Below, piece after piece: positions 46,092-55,129 of a DNA stretch of 64,000 nt (position 1 is the stretch's first letter; each line of letters begins with the position of its first letter). The stretch is from Pseudomonas oryzihabitans (lineage in GTDB: Bacteria; Pseudomonadota; Gammaproteobacteria; Pseudomonadales; Pseudomonadaceae): positions 1,438,501 through 1,502,500 of the forward strand of contig NZ_CP102428.1 of assembly GCF_024652905.1 (NCBI RefSeq). Reading direction: 5' to 3'. Under the pieces are notes generated by a model. It made no database searches. It saw nothing but the letters and a program-made list of their open reading frames with translations, and was not told the origin of the DNA. Both the position numbers and the translations under genes were made by a program.

Positions 46092-47503
46092 GACGAAAGC
46101 TCCTCTTCGCTGGTGACGATGCCCAGCGGCAATGGCCGGACCGGTGCCTGGCCGCGCAGGCGGCCAACGGCCTCCACCGGCACCCCGGATTCGGCGGCGA
46201 TGATCTCGGCGCCGGCCTGGGCGCAATAGCGACCCTGGCAGCGACCCATGCCGACGCGGCTGAAGGCCTTGGCCCGATTGGCTTCCTGGGCGCCCTTCTC
46301 GCGCACCACGGCGCGCAATTCTCCGGCGGTGATGCCCTCGCAGCGGCAGACCACGGCGGTATCCGGCAGGCTGGCCATCTGTTTCGCGGGCCAGGGAAAG
46401 GCCTCGGCCAGGCCCAGGCGGAAGCGCTCCTGGACCGCTAGCGCCTCGCGGCAGCGCTCGGCGAGGCCATTGGGCGGGGTGCGACCGAGATCGCTCAGGA
46501 CCGCGCAGGCGGCCAGTTGCCCGGCCAGCTCGGCCCCGTCGGCGCCCCGGACCCGGGCGCCATCGCCGGCGGCATAGACCCCCGGCGTGGAGGTGCGGCC
46601 GTCGGCATCCAGTTGCAGCACCCACTGGCGGGTGGCGCGCTCGAATTCGAAGGCGCAGCGGGCGAGATCGCCCAGCTGGGTTTCCGGGCGCAGGTGATAG
46701 CCCAGGCCCACGGCGTCGCCCGCCACCTCCTGACGCAGGCCACGCGCATCGGCGAAGGCCACGCCGCGCACGCCCTGTTCGGCATCGCCGAGGATCTCCA
46801 GCGGGGTAACGCCAAAGTGCAGCGGCACCCCGGCGCGCCTGAGCGAGGCCATGAGTTGCACGCCCTTCCAGGCCACGCCCGGGCGGGCCAGCAGCTTGGG
46901 CGTAGCCTGGGCACGCAGGCGCAGTGGCGCCGTGTCGAGGACCGCGGCCACCGTGGCGCCGGCCTGCTGGTATTGGGCGGCGACCAGGTAGAGCAAGGGG
47001 CCGCTGCCCAGAAAGATCACCCGCCGGCCAATGGACACCGCCTGGGCCTTGAGGGCGATCTGGGCGCCGCCGAGGGTATAGGTGCCGGCCAGGTTCCAGC
47101 CCGGCACCGGCAGCAGGCGGTCACCGGCCCCGGTGCAGAGCACCAGGGCATCGAAATCCAGGGTGCGCTGGCGATTGCCCTGCACCGTGTAGAGGGTGCG
47201 CTCGTGCAGGTGCCAGGCCAGGGTGTCGGGCCGGTAGTCGAGGCGTCCGCGCAAGCCGTCGAAGGTGCGGTGCAGGCTTTCGGCCTTGCCCGCCTCGCTG
47301 CCGTAGAGGGTGGCATAGGGACGCTGAAAGCCCTCGGGCTGGCGCCGATAGATCTGGCCGCCGTCGCGGCGATTCTCGTCGATCACCACCGGGGTGAGAC
47401 CGGCGGCCAGCAGGGTTTCCGCGCAGCGCACGCCGGCCGGACCGGCCCCGACGATGACCACCTGCGGCGGGTTGCCGCCCGCCTTCGCTAGACCCGATTC
47501 CAT
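46088..47503 (-). CDS. FAD/NAD(P)-binding oxidase subunit with BFD-like Fe-S tail, HcnB/OoxA-like
   Basis: 471 aa from the ATG at 47503. N-terminal FAD motif VVIVGAGPAGVRCAETLL and DENRRDGGQIYRRQP; second nucleotide site near VIFLGSGPLLYLVA. The C-terminal tail has CRCEG and GRCQGRYC, a BFD-like [2Fe-2S] motif. It passes electrons from the DAO-fold subunit to the small ferredoxin-like subunit. The start overlaps the small-subunit gene by 16 nt. Confidence 0.85.
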   Translation of the reverse strand: MESGLAKAGGNPPQVVIVGAGPAGVRCAETLLAAGLTPVVIDENRRDGGQIYRRQPEGFQRPYATLYGSEAGKAESLHRTFDGLRGRLDYRPDTLAWHLHERTLYTVQGNRQRTLDFDALVLCTGAGDRLLPVPGWNLAGTYTLGGAQIALKAQAVSIGRRVIFLGSGPLLYLVAAQYQQAGATVAAVLDTAPLRLRAQATPKLLARPGVAWKGVQLMASLRRAGVPLHFGVTPLEILGDAEQGVRGVAFADARGLRQEVAGDAVGLGYHLRPETQLGDLARCAFEFERATRQWVLQLDADGRTSTPGVYAAGDGARVRGADGAELAGQLAACAVLSDLGRTPPNGLAERCREALAVQERFRLGLAEAFPWPAKQMASLPDTAVVCRCEGITAGELRAVVREKGAQEANRAKAFSRVGMGRCQGRYCAQAGAEIIAAESGVPVEAVGRLRGQAPVRPLPLGIVTSEEELSS

Positions 47504-47793
47504 ACCGCCTCCGGTTGCGTGGTGAGGATCTGCAGGCCTTCGCGGACCTCGGTGCCGCAGGCGCGCAGGCGCTCGCCCGCGGCGGTCCAGACCCAGCAAT
47601 CCTGGCAGGCGCCCATCAGGCAGAAGCCGGCGCGGCGCTCGTCGCCGAATTCGGACCGGCGCAGTGCCGGACCGTTGGCCAGCAAGGCGACCATCAGGGT
47701 GTCGCCGGCCAGCGCCGTGACCGGCAGGCCATCGACGCTGAGGCTGACCTGGGGCCGGCCGGTCTCGCCGAGTCGCTGGAAGCGGGAAGTCAT
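47488..47793 (-). CDS. [2Fe-2S] small oxidase subunit, HcnA-like
   Basis: 101 aa plant-type ferredoxin domain. Cys ligands: GFCLMGACQDCWV (C-x4-C-x2-C) and a later Cys in RLRACGTEV. It is the small subunit of HcnABC/OoxAB-type dehydrogenases. It overlaps the FAD subunit by 16 nt and the dual ATPase by 4 nt. Confidence 0.87.
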   Translation of the reverse strand: MTSRFQRLGETGRPQVSLSVDGLPVTALAGDTLMVALLANGPALRRSEFGDERRAGFCLMGACQDCWVWTAAGERLRACGTEVREGLQILTTQPEAVWNRV

Positions 47794-49634
47794 GCGCGAA
47801 CTCCTTGGGTGTGCAGCAGGGCGCCACCCTGCAGGCGCTGCAGGGTCTCGCCGTCATGATGACAGAGGATGCGGTTGCCCCCGGCGAGGGTCTGGGGCCG
47901 GGGCGGCACCCGGTCGCAACGGCCTTCGAGCCGTACCGGGCAGCGCTGCAGGAAGCTGCAGAGCCGACCGCTGGCGGGCGGCGACGAGACCAGGGGGACC
48001 GCCGTGCGGATGGGTTGCTCTTCCAGCCAGCCCTGGCGCAGCGTCGGTACCGAGGCGGTGAGCAATTCGGTGTAGGGGTGCAGCGGCGGATGCTGCAGGG
48101 TGGTCGGGGTGCCCAGTTCCACGGGCTGCCCGGCATAGAGCACCAGTACCTCGTCGCAAAGGCTGCGCACCGTGGAAATGTCGTGGCTGATGAACAGATA
48201 GGCCAGCCCCAGCTCACGGCGCAACTCGACGAGCAGGTCGAGAATGGCCGCGCCGACCACGGTATCCAGCGCCGAGGTGACCTCGTCACAGAGGATCAGC
48301 TCGGGTTCCGCGGCCAGGGCGCGTGCCAGGTTGACCCGCTGCTTCTGCCCGCCGGACAGCTCGCCCGGACGCCGGCTGGCGAGGCCGGCCGGCAGTTGTA
48401 CCCGGTCGAGCAATTCGCGGACCTTGCGCTGGCGGGTGGCCTTGTCGAAGGCGTGATAGGTCTCCAGCGGGCGCGTGAGGATGCGCTCCACGCTGTGCGC
48501 CGGATTGAGCGCCGTGTCGGCATTCTGATAGACCAGCTGCACCCGGCGGAATTGCTCGCGGGTGCGGCCTTCCAGGCCCGGTGGCAGCAGTTCGCCGCCC
48601 AGGCGCACGCTGCCCTGGGCCGGTGGCAGCAAGCCGGCGATGACCCGCGCCAGGGTCGACTTGCCCGAGCCGGATTCGCCGATCACCCCCAGGGCCTGGC
48701 CAGCGGCAATGCGCAGATCGATACCCTCCAGCACCCGGTAACGTGGCAGGCCATCGGCGCCGCTGGGGCCATAGCCGGCCACCAGGTCCTTCACTTCCAG
48801 TACCGGCGCCGCAGTCTCGACCGTGGGCAGGCCACGCTCCGTCAGGGGCTCCGGCCGGGCCGCCGCCAGCAGGCTGCGGGTATAGGGATGGCGGGCGCTG
48901 GCCAGCAGCCGTTCGGTGCGGCGGTTCTCATAGACCTCGCCGCCGTTGAGCACCAGGATGCGATCGGCCATCTGCGCCACCACCGCCAGGTCGTGGGAGA
49001 CGTAGATGGCGGTCACGCCCCGCTCGCGGACCACCTGCTTGAACACCCGCAGCACCTCGATCTGGGTGGTCACGTCCAGCGCCGTGGTGGGTTCGTCGAG
49101 GATCACCAGGGTCGGATCGGTGATCAGCGCCATGGCCGCCATCAGCCGCTGCAATTGACCGCCCGAGACCTGGTGCGGATAGCGCTGACCGATGTGCTCG
49201 GGATCCGGCAGCGCCAGCTCCCTGAACAGTTGCAGCGCCCGCGCTTCGGCTTCCTGGCGCGTCAGTACACCATGGATCAGGGCGCTCTCGATGATCTGTT
49301 CCATCAGGCGCCGCGACGGGTTGAAGGCCGCCGCGGCGCTCTGGGCGATATAGGCCACGGTGCGACCGCGCAGGCGGCGCAGGCCAGCGGCGTCCAGCTC
49401 CAGCACCTGGGTATCGCCGACGCGGATCGAGCCGCCGGCCAGTCGGCAACCCTCACGGGCATAACCGAGCAGCGACAGGGCGATGGTGGTCTTGCCCGAG
49501 CCGGACTCGCCGATCAGCGCCAGCACCTCGCCCTTGGCCAGGTTGAAGCCGACGTCCTTGACGATGGGGGTTTCGCTGCCGTCGTCGCCCTGGGCGACCA
49601 CGCGCAGGTCCTTGACCTCTACCAGCAATTCCAT
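47790..49634 (-). CDS. Dual-domain peptide/opine-type ABC transporter ATP-binding protein
   Basis: 614 aa, two fused ABC domains (DppD plus DppF in one chain, as in GsiA/YejF). Walker A: GESGSGKTT (about residue 42) and GESGSGKST (about 325). Signatures: VSGGQLQR and LSGGQKQR. Walker B: LVILDEPTTALD and LILCDEVTSALD. The C-terminus carries a Cys-rich stretch (CSFLQRCPVRLEGRC). It energises the two permeases encoded 1-2 nt upstream. Confidence 0.92.
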   Translation of the reverse strand: MELLVEVKDLRVVAQGDDGSETPIVKDVGFNLAKGEVLALIGESGSGKTTIALSLLGYAREGCRLAGGSIRVGDTQVLELDAAGLRRLRGRTVAYIAQSAAAAFNPSRRLMEQIIESALIHGVLTRQEAEARALQLFRELALPDPEHIGQRYPHQVSGGQLQRLMAAMALITDPTLVILDEPTTALDVTTQIEVLRVFKQVVRERGVTAIYVSHDLAVVAQMADRILVLNGGEVYENRRTERLLASARHPYTRSLLAAARPEPLTERGLPTVETAAPVLEVKDLVAGYGPSGADGLPRYRVLEGIDLRIAAGQALGVIGESGSGKSTLARVIAGLLPPAQGSVRLGGELLPPGLEGRTREQFRRVQLVYQNADTALNPAHSVERILTRPLETYHAFDKATRQRKVRELLDRVQLPAGLASRRPGELSGGQKQRVNLARALAAEPELILCDEVTSALDTVVGAAILDLLVELRRELGLAYLFISHDISTVRSLCDEVLVLYAGQPVELGTPTTLQHPPLHPYTELLTASVPTLRQGWLEEQPIRTAVPLVSSPPASGRLCSFLQRCPVRLEGRCDRVPPRPQTLAGGNRILCHHDGETLQRLQGGALLHTQGVRA

Positions 49635-49635
49635 C

Positions 49636-50538
49636 TCAGCGCCCTCCCCGGCGTCGCGCGCCGAACCGGTCGATGAGCAGGTTGACGCCCACGGTCAGGG
49701 TGCCGATGGCCAGCGCCGGCATCAGCACCGCCGGGGCGCCGTCGGCCAGACCACCGATGTTTTCCCGCACCAGGGAGCCCAGGTCGGCGTTGGGCGGCTG
49801 CACGCCGAGACCAAGAAAGCTCATGCCACTGAGCAGCAGCACGATATAGACGAATCTCAGGCCCAGGTCGGTGAGCAGCGGCAGGCGCATGTTGGGCAGC
49901 ATCTCGCGCAGGGCGATATACAGCCGGCCCTCGCCACGGGTGCGGGCGACCTGGACGTATTCCAGCTCGATGAGATTCATCGCCAGGCTGCGGGCGATCC
50001 GATAGCAGCCGGGGGCATAACCCACCACCGCCATGACGATCAGCAAGGGCACCGAGGAGCCGAAGGCCGAGACCATCACCAGCGCCAGCATCTTGCTCGG
50101 CAGGGAGATCAGCGCATCGATCAATCGCGACAGCGGCTCGTCCACCCAGCGCCCGGACAGCGCCGCGAGCAGACCGAGACCGGTGCCGAGCACGCAGGCC
50201 AGCACGGCCGCGATCAAGGCCAGACCCACGGTGAAGCGGGCACCGTCGAGGATGCGGCTGAGCACATCACGGCCCAGGTAATCGGTGCCCAGCGGATGGG
50301 CGGCGCTGTAGCCGGCCAGCACCGCGCTGTCGCCCAGGGCGCCTGGGTCATAGGGCGCGAGCCAGGCGCCGAACGCGGCGAGGAATAGCCAGAAGGCCAC
50401 CAGGATGCCACCGAGCAGTCCGGTCAGTGACCAACGCGCGCGGCGACGAGTGCGCGGCGGCGACAGCTGGGCATCGAGCGTCTTGCCGTCCACCGGCAGG
50501 ACGGACGCGGCACGTACGGGAGTCACGGGTCGGGTCAT
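49636..50538 (-). CDS. Peptide/opine-type ABC transporter permease, DppC-like
   Basis: 300 aa from the ATG at 50538. HPLGTDYLGRDVLSRILDGARF is the DppC/OppC signature, and the EAA loop lies near LEYVQVARTRGEGR. The N-terminal cytoplasmic segment is rich in Arg (RTRRRARWS). It overlaps the partner permease by 4 nt and forms the inner-membrane channel with it. Confidence 0.92.
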   Translation of the reverse strand: MTRPVTPVRAASVLPVDGKTLDAQLSPPRTRRRARWSLTGLLGGILVAFWLFLAAFGAWLAPYDPGALGDSAVLAGYSAAHPLGTDYLGRDVLSRILDGARFTVGLALIAAVLACVLGTGLGLLAALSGRWVDEPLSRLIDALISLPSKMLALVMVSAFGSSVPLLIVMAVVGYAPGCYRIARSLAMNLIELEYVQVARTRGEGRLYIALREMLPNMRLPLLTDLGLRFVYIVLLLSGMSFLGLGVQPPNADLGSLVRENIGGLADGAPAVLMPALAIGTLTVGVNLLIDRFGARRRGGR

Positions 50539-51491
50539 AGCGTTCTCAGCCTCGGATTGGACAGGATGGCGCAGAGATCCGCCAGGGTCATGAGCACCAG
50601 GTAGGCGCAGCAGAACAGCATGGCGCAGGCCTGGATCAGCGGCAGGTCGCGACTGGCGACGCCGTCCACCATCAGCTGGGCGATGCCCGGGTAGTTGAAG
50701 ATGGTCTCGACGATCACCACCCCGCCCATCAGGTAGGAAAGACTCAGGGCGATGGAGTTGGCGATGGGCCCCACGGCGTTGGGCAAGGCATGGCGCAGCA
50801 CGGCGCGCACCGGACCGACGCCCTTGAGCCGGGCCATCTCCACATAGGGACTCTGCAGCTGCTCCACCAGGGCCGCCCGAGTCATGCGCGCCATCTGCGC
50901 CACGATCACGCAGCACAGGGTGCCCACCGGCAAGGCATAGGCACGCAGGAAGTCCAGGGGGCCGGCGATGTCGTGGGCGAAGGTCAGCGCCGAGGTCCAT
51001 TGCAGGTGCACGGCGAACACCAGCACCGCCAGAGTCGCCACCAGGAATTCCGGTACCGCGACGATGCCCAGGGTGAAGACGTTGAGCGCCCGGTCCAGCC
51101 GCCCGCCGGCGTTCATCGCCGAGGCGATGCCCAGGCCGAGCGCCAGGGGCACCGACACCAGGGCGGTGACGCCGGCCAGCATCAGCGAGCCGCCCAGCCG
51201 GTCACCGATCATCGTGGCGATGGGCATCTGGCTGGCCAGGGACTGGCCGAGATCGCCGTGCAGCAGGCCGCTCAGCCAGTGGAAGTAGCGCAGCAGCGCA
51301 GGCTGGTCGAGGCCCATCTGGGCGCGCAGCGCCGCGACCTGCTCGGGCAGCGCGAACTGGCCCAGGGCCTGCTGCGCGGCATCGCCCGGCAACAGCGCCG
51401 AGACGAAGAACACCAGCAACGAGACGATGAGCAGGGTCAGCAACCCGCCCCCGAGGCGTCTGGCGATGAGGGAAAACACGGAAAGGTCCAA
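50535..51491 (-). CDS. Peptide/opine-type ABC transporter permease, DppB-like
   Basis: 318 aa, starting at TTG 51491. That codon follows AGGAGG with a 5-nt gap and gives MDLSVFSLIARRLGG, the normal DppB N-terminus; upstream in-frame starts (to 51557) lack a ribosome site and run through the intercistronic hairpin. The TM1 region is LLTLLIVSLLVFFVSALLPG, and the motif MARLKGVGPVRAVLRHALPN is the EAA loop. A GTG at 51479 is a less likely alternative. Confidence 0.9.
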   Translation of the reverse strand: MDLSVFSLIARRLGGGLLTLLIVSLLVFFVSALLPGDAAQQALGQFALPEQVAALRAQMGLDQPALLRYFHWLSGLLHGDLGQSLASQMPIATMIGDRLGGSLMLAGVTALVSVPLALGLGIASAMNAGGRLDRALNVFTLGIVAVPEFLVATLAVLVFAVHLQWTSALTFAHDIAGPLDFLRAYALPVGTLCCVIVAQMARMTRAALVEQLQSPYVEMARLKGVGPVRAVLRHALPNAVGPIANSIALSLSYLMGGVVIVETIFNYPGIAQLMVDGVASRDLPLIQACAMLFCCAYLVLMTLADLCAILSNPRLRTL

Positions 51492-51517
51492 AGCCACCTC
51501 CTGCTTGAGCGTGGAGT

Positions 51518-51548
51518 GGCGAGTCCTGTCCTTGCGGACCGACTCGCC
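51518..51548. other. Intercistronic hairpin between SBP and permease genes (second operon)
   Basis: GGCGAGTC (51518-51525) pairs with GACTCGCC (51541-51548), and an inner GTCC-TTGC-GGAC extends the stem. It lies between the binding-protein stop (51564) and the permease start (51491), the same relative position as the hairpin at 3101-3121. Likely role: protecting the SBP mRNA or lowering downstream expression. Confidence 0.6.
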
Positions 51549-51563
51549 GTCAGGCACCGGGCG

Positions 51564-53201
51564 TCAGGCCTCCAGCCAGACGTGTTCGGCGAACATGTAG
51601 CCCATGAAGCCCCCGATGGGGATGATTCCGTAGCCGCCGAGCTTGGGCGAATGGGCATCGATGGAACTGGTGAAGATCGGCAAGCCGATGCCGGCGTGCT
51701 GGTGGATCAGCAACTGCATGTCGGCGTACATCTGCTTGCGCTTGGCCAGGTCGGTCTCGCCACGGGAAGCCACCAGCAACTGGTCGAATTGCTCGTTCTT
51801 CCAGCCCGATTCGTTCCAGGGTGCATCGGACTTGAAGAACTGCGATAGCAGGATGTTGGCGGTGGGTCGGGCGTTGATGTTGCCGAAACCCAGCGGATCC
51901 TTCATCCAGTGGTTGTCCCAGTAGCCGTCGGCACTGACCCGGTTGACCATCAGGTTGAGCCCGGCCTGGCGTGCCGATTGCTGCAGCACCAGGGCCATCT
52001 CGTTGGCGTTGTCGGCGGCGGTGGAGGTCACCAGCGGCATCCGCGCACCGGCGATCCCGGCTTTCTGGAAGAGGAACTTGGCCTTGTCCGGATCATAGGG
52101 CCGTTGCGGCAGGTCCGCGGCGTGATAGGGAGTGCCGGGCATGATCGGCTGGTCGTTGCCGATGGTGCCGTAGCCCAGAAACACCGACTTGAGGATCTGC
52201 TCGCGGTCGAACAGCAGCTTCATCCCCTCGACCACATTGGGATCGTTGAACGGCCGATTGGGGATGCGCATGATCAGATCGGTGTAGCCACCCGAGGTGT
52301 TGGCCACGATCTTGAGTTTGCCGCTCTGCTTGAGGCGGTCGGCGGAGCGCGGATCCACCGAGACGGTCAGCTGGACGTCACCGGCCAGCAGCGCATTGAC
52401 CCGCGAGGGTTCGTCGCCGATGCCGATCAGCTCGATCTCGTCCAGATAGGGCTTGCCGGACTTCCAGTAGTTTTCGTTGCGCGTGCCCACGGTGCGCACC
52501 CCCGGCTTGAATTCCTTGACCTTGAAGGGGCCGGTGCCGTTGGCGGTGGAGAAGTCCTTGGTGCCATCGGCGATGATCAGGAACGGCGAGATGGCCAGTA
52601 CCGCGGGCAGCTCGGAATTCGGTGACACCAGGCGGATACGCACCTCGTCGGGCGACACCGCGGTGATCTCGGCGAACTGGTCGGCCAGCGCCTTGACCTT
52701 GGAGCCCACCGCCGGGTCCTTGTGGCGCAGCAGCGAGTAGACGACGTCGGCGCTGTCGAAGGTCTTGCCGTTATGGAACTGCACACCCTGGCGCAGCTTG
52801 ATCGTCCAGGTCAGGGCATCCTGGGTGTCGAAGCTGGTGGCCAGGGCCATCTGCGGCTCCAGATGGCTGTCGAACACGGTCAGGCCGTTGTAGAAAAAGT
52901 AGTGGCGCGCGTAGTCACCGGAAAAGGCGCCACGGGCCGGGTCGAGGGTATCGGCGGTGGACGAACCCGCCGCCGCGGCGCGCACCCGACCGCCGCGACG
53001 CGGGGTGCCGGTGACCGCATCTTCTGCAGCGAAGGCCTGACCATCACGGCCGAGCAGACTGCCCACGCCGGTCGCCAGCAGCCCGGCGGCGCCGAGCAGG
53101 CGGAGCGCATCGCGCCGCGAGACACCCCGCTGCAGGGCCTCGAAGGCACGCACGCTTTCAGCAGCACCTATCAGGGGACTTCCAGTCTTTTTCTCGGTCA
53201 T
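51564..53201 (-). CDS. Peptide/opine-type ABC transporter substrate-binding protein (SBP_bac_5)
   Basis: 545 aa from the ATG at 53201. The N-terminus has a twin-arginine export motif (VSRRDALRLLGAAG) with a hydrophobic segment ending AQAFAAE, so it is probably Tat-exported to the periplasm. The family 5 region appears as VQFHNGKTFDSADVVYSLLRHKD. It is first gene of the eight-gene operon and delivers the ligand to the importer. The long N-terminal lead before the RR pair (about 30 residues) is typical of Tat-type members. Confidence 0.9.
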   Translation of the reverse strand: MTEKKTGSPLIGAAESVRAFEALQRGVSRRDALRLLGAAGLLATGVGSLLGRDGQAFAAEDAVTGTPRRGGRVRAAAAGSSTADTLDPARGAFSGDYARHYFFYNGLTVFDSHLEPQMALATSFDTQDALTWTIKLRQGVQFHNGKTFDSADVVYSLLRHKDPAVGSKVKALADQFAEITAVSPDEVRIRLVSPNSELPAVLAISPFLIIADGTKDFSTANGTGPFKVKEFKPGVRTVGTRNENYWKSGKPYLDEIELIGIGDEPSRVNALLAGDVQLTVSVDPRSADRLKQSGKLKIVANTSGGYTDLIMRIPNRPFNDPNVVEGMKLLFDREQILKSVFLGYGTIGNDQPIMPGTPYHAADLPQRPYDPDKAKFLFQKAGIAGARMPLVTSTAADNANEMALVLQQSARQAGLNLMVNRVSADGYWDNHWMKDPLGFGNINARPTANILLSQFFKSDAPWNESGWKNEQFDQLLVASRGETDLAKRKQMYADMQLLIHQHAGIGLPIFTSSIDAHSPKLGGYGIIPIGGFMGYMFAEHVWLEA

Positions 53202-53652
53202 GTCGGCTCGCTCGTTGGGGGCTCTGTCACCAGCGCCGCGATCCCCTCCCCGGGCCTGCGGCACTGTCCTCGTGGCCGCCGTGTCGCACGGCCTGGTTCA
53301 TTACAGCACCGGCCCTTCGTCGAATACGGTCGAATTGAGCAGGCGACGAGACAGAAAAGACCGTTTTGGCCAAGCCGCTCAGCATTGTTTGCGGTGTGCG
53401 TCGCCACAGCGCAACGGGGCTGCCCATGCCCGGGTTTGGCGCGCTGCCAGCCGTCTCGCTGGCCAGCGGAGCGGCGTTTCCGACCAGGTACAAGATGCGA
53501 ACGCCGACCCTCGCAGCAGCTTTCACCCCGGCCACCTGCCTGGCACAGGGGAAAATGCCAAACCGCCCGTTGGCCTGCAGAAACGACAAAACGCCCGCCT
53601 TGACGCTGCGGTTGGTTGGCAGGTCCGGGCGCGCGGTTCGTTGCTCAGGATC
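53202..53652. other. Long intergenic leader region, no gene seen
   Basis: About 450 bp between the SBP start and the MITE-like element. It contains the strong shared promoter (53299-53394). If the -10-like element is right, transcription starts near 53292 and the leader is about 90 nt. The stretch 53400-53652 has overlapping weak open frames on both strands with no ribosome site or recognisable product, so I call no gene. Confidence 0.6.
53299..53394 (-). promoter_or_regulatory. Promoter A: conserved three-block architecture, importer/oxidase operon
   Basis: Read on the minus strand: CCGCAAACAATGCTG (53394 to 53380), then the block AAAACGG-N4-TTCTGTCTC (53367 to 53348), then GCTGTAATG (53307 to 53299), in which TGTAAT is a good -10. 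All three blocks recur at 55865-55960 with identical spacings. The first block contains the dyad GCA-N5-TGC; the second is centred on an AAAAC-N-GTTTT-like dyad (one mismatch here). Activator-binding sites upstream of a promoter without a clear -35 are the likely meaning. Confidence 0.7.
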
Positions 53653-53812
53653 TAGGTTCTGTACGAAAAGTCGACGAGCGAAGGTCAGGCGAGGCGAAAA
53701 AGGCTGAGGAAGCGGAGTTTACGAGCGGTAAATGAGCATTCCGACCGGCTGGCGATCCAGGCCTTTTTCAACGAAGCATCACCGAGCGCAGGCACTTTTC
53801 GTACAGAACCTA
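53653..53812. mobile_element. MITE-like element with 19-bp perfect terminal inverted repeats
   Basis: TAGGTTCTGTACGAAAAGT (53653-53671) is repeated exactly in reverse complement at 53794-53812. The element is 160 bp, too short to encode a transposase. Both ends carry CTAG (53652-53655 and 53810-53813), so the target duplication is TA or CTAG, as in IS5/IS427-type insertions. The right end coincides with the TAG stop of the PuuB-like gene. It is probably a non-autonomous derivative mobilised by an IS elsewhere in the genome. Confidence 0.85.
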
Positions 53813-55102
53813 GTGCAGGCGATCCTGGACCCGGTAATACAACCCCACCAGCGGCAGGAACCAGGGCTTGCCGAAGTGGCCGGGGATGGCCGGCCAGTCC
53901 AGCACCCGCCAGGGGTTGGACTGGCTGCGCCCTTCCAGCACCTCGGCCATCACCCGGCCCATGTGCACCGCCATCTGCACGCCGTGGCCGCTGTAGCCCA
54001 TGGCATAGAACAGGCCGTCCTGCTCGCCGGCGCGGGGCAGGCGGTCGGCGGTCATGTCCACCAGCCCGCCCCAGCAATAGTCGATGGGCGTCTGGGCCAG
54101 GCTGGGAAACAGCTGCCCCAGGGCGGCGCGCAACACGGCGCCGCTCTTGGCGTCCTGGCGTGGATCGGACAGCGCGAAGCGCGCCCGACCGCCAAAGATC
54201 AACCGGTGGTCCGGGGTGGTGCGGAAATAGTTGCCGATGATGCGGCTGGTAACATAGGTGCGGCGGTTGGGCAGCAGCTCGTCCAGCTGCGCCTTGGGCA
54301 GCGGCGCGGTGGCGATGATGAAGCTGCCTACCGAGGCGATGCGCCGCCGAAACCACTGGAAGGGGCCGACCCGGGCATTGCCCGTCGCCACCAGCACCTG
54401 GCGGGCGCGCAGCTCGCCCTTGGCGCTGATCACGCGAAAGCTGCCATCGGGCAGCCGCTGCAGATCGCTGACCGCCGCGCCTTCGTAGACCTGGGCGCCA
54501 CGCCGGACCACCGCCTCCGCCAGGCCCACGCCGAACCGCCCCATGTGCATCTGGGCGCCATTGCGCTGTAGCAGACCACCGTGGAAACCATCGGAGGCCA
54601 CCTCGATCCGCACTTGGGCGGCGTTGAGCAGCTCCACGTCCGGGTCCACCTCCCGGCGGATCAGCTCGCAGGTACGTGCCAGGTTGTCATAGTGCTGCGG
54701 CTTGGCCGCCAACTTGAGTTTGCCGGCCTTGTGGAAATCGCAGTCGATACCCTCCTCGGCGATCACCGCCTCCACGCTGGCCACCGCATCGGCATAGGCC
54801 TGGTAGAAGGCCCGCGCGCGCTCGGCACCCAGGCTGGCGTGCAGCGCCGCGTAGTCCTGGGCGACGCCGGTGTTGCAGTGGCCACCGTTGCGCCCGGAGG
54901 CTTCGCCGATCACCCGTCCGGCCTCCAGCACGGCCACGCTGGCACCGCGCCGGCGCAGGGCCACCGCCGCGGAGAGCCCGGTGAAGCCGCCGCCGATGAC
55001 GGCGACATCCACCTCGCCCGCCACCGGCCCCGGGGTGGCCCCGGTAAAGCCCGGCGCGGTCGCCAGCCAGTAGGAATCGGACGATGCTGGGCCAAGACTC
55101 AT
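53810..55102 (-). CDS. FAD-dependent amine oxidase, gamma-glutamylputrescine oxidase (PuuB)-like
   Basis: 430 aa DAO-fold oxidoreductase. N-terminal FAD motif VAVIGGGFTGLSAAVALRRRGASVAVLEA, then GEASGRNGGHCNTGVAQDY, the segment typical of PuuB/OrdL-type enzymes. The C-terminus has YCWGGLVDMTADRLPR and YAMGYSGHGVQMAVHMG. It likely oxidises a gamma-glutamyl amine or similar secondary amine to an aldehyde. It lies 27 nt after the HAD gene, so the two are one operon. Its TAG stop is the end of the MITE-like element; the CTAG target leaves the stop intact, so the protein is probably full length. Confidence 0.87.
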   Translation of the reverse strand: MSLGPASSDSYWLATAPGFTGATPGPVAGEVDVAVIGGGFTGLSAAVALRRRGASVAVLEAGRVIGEASGRNGGHCNTGVAQDYAALHASLGAERARAFYQAYADAVASVEAVIAEEGIDCDFHKAGKLKLAAKPQHYDNLARTCELIRREVDPDVELLNAAQVRIEVASDGFHGGLLQRNGAQMHMGRFGVGLAEAVVRRGAQVYEGAAVSDLQRLPDGSFRVISAKGELRARQVLVATGNARVGPFQWFRRRIASVGSFIIATAPLPKAQLDELLPNRRTYVTSRIIGNYFRTTPDHRLIFGGRARFALSDPRQDAKSGAVLRAALGQLFPSLAQTPIDYCWGGLVDMTADRLPRAGEQDGLFYAMGYSGHGVQMAVHMGRVMAEVLEGRSQSNPWRVLDWPAIPGHFGKPWFLPLVGLYYRVQDRLH

Positions 55103-55129
55103 GGGCGGGCGCTCCGGCAGTTCAGGGTG

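Noticed and set aside
44934-47793. Interpretation as hydrogen cyanide synthase hcnABC
   Set aside because: The three-subunit layout is similar, but the genes are in reversed company with a peptide/opine importer and an ArgE-like deacylase, which fits an amino-acid or opine dehydrogenase better. Glycine use cannot be excluded from sequence alone.
53400-53652. Possible small genes upstream of the SBP gene (open frames on both strands)
   Set aside because: No ribosome sites, no recognisable product and mutually overlapping frames; treated as intergenic.
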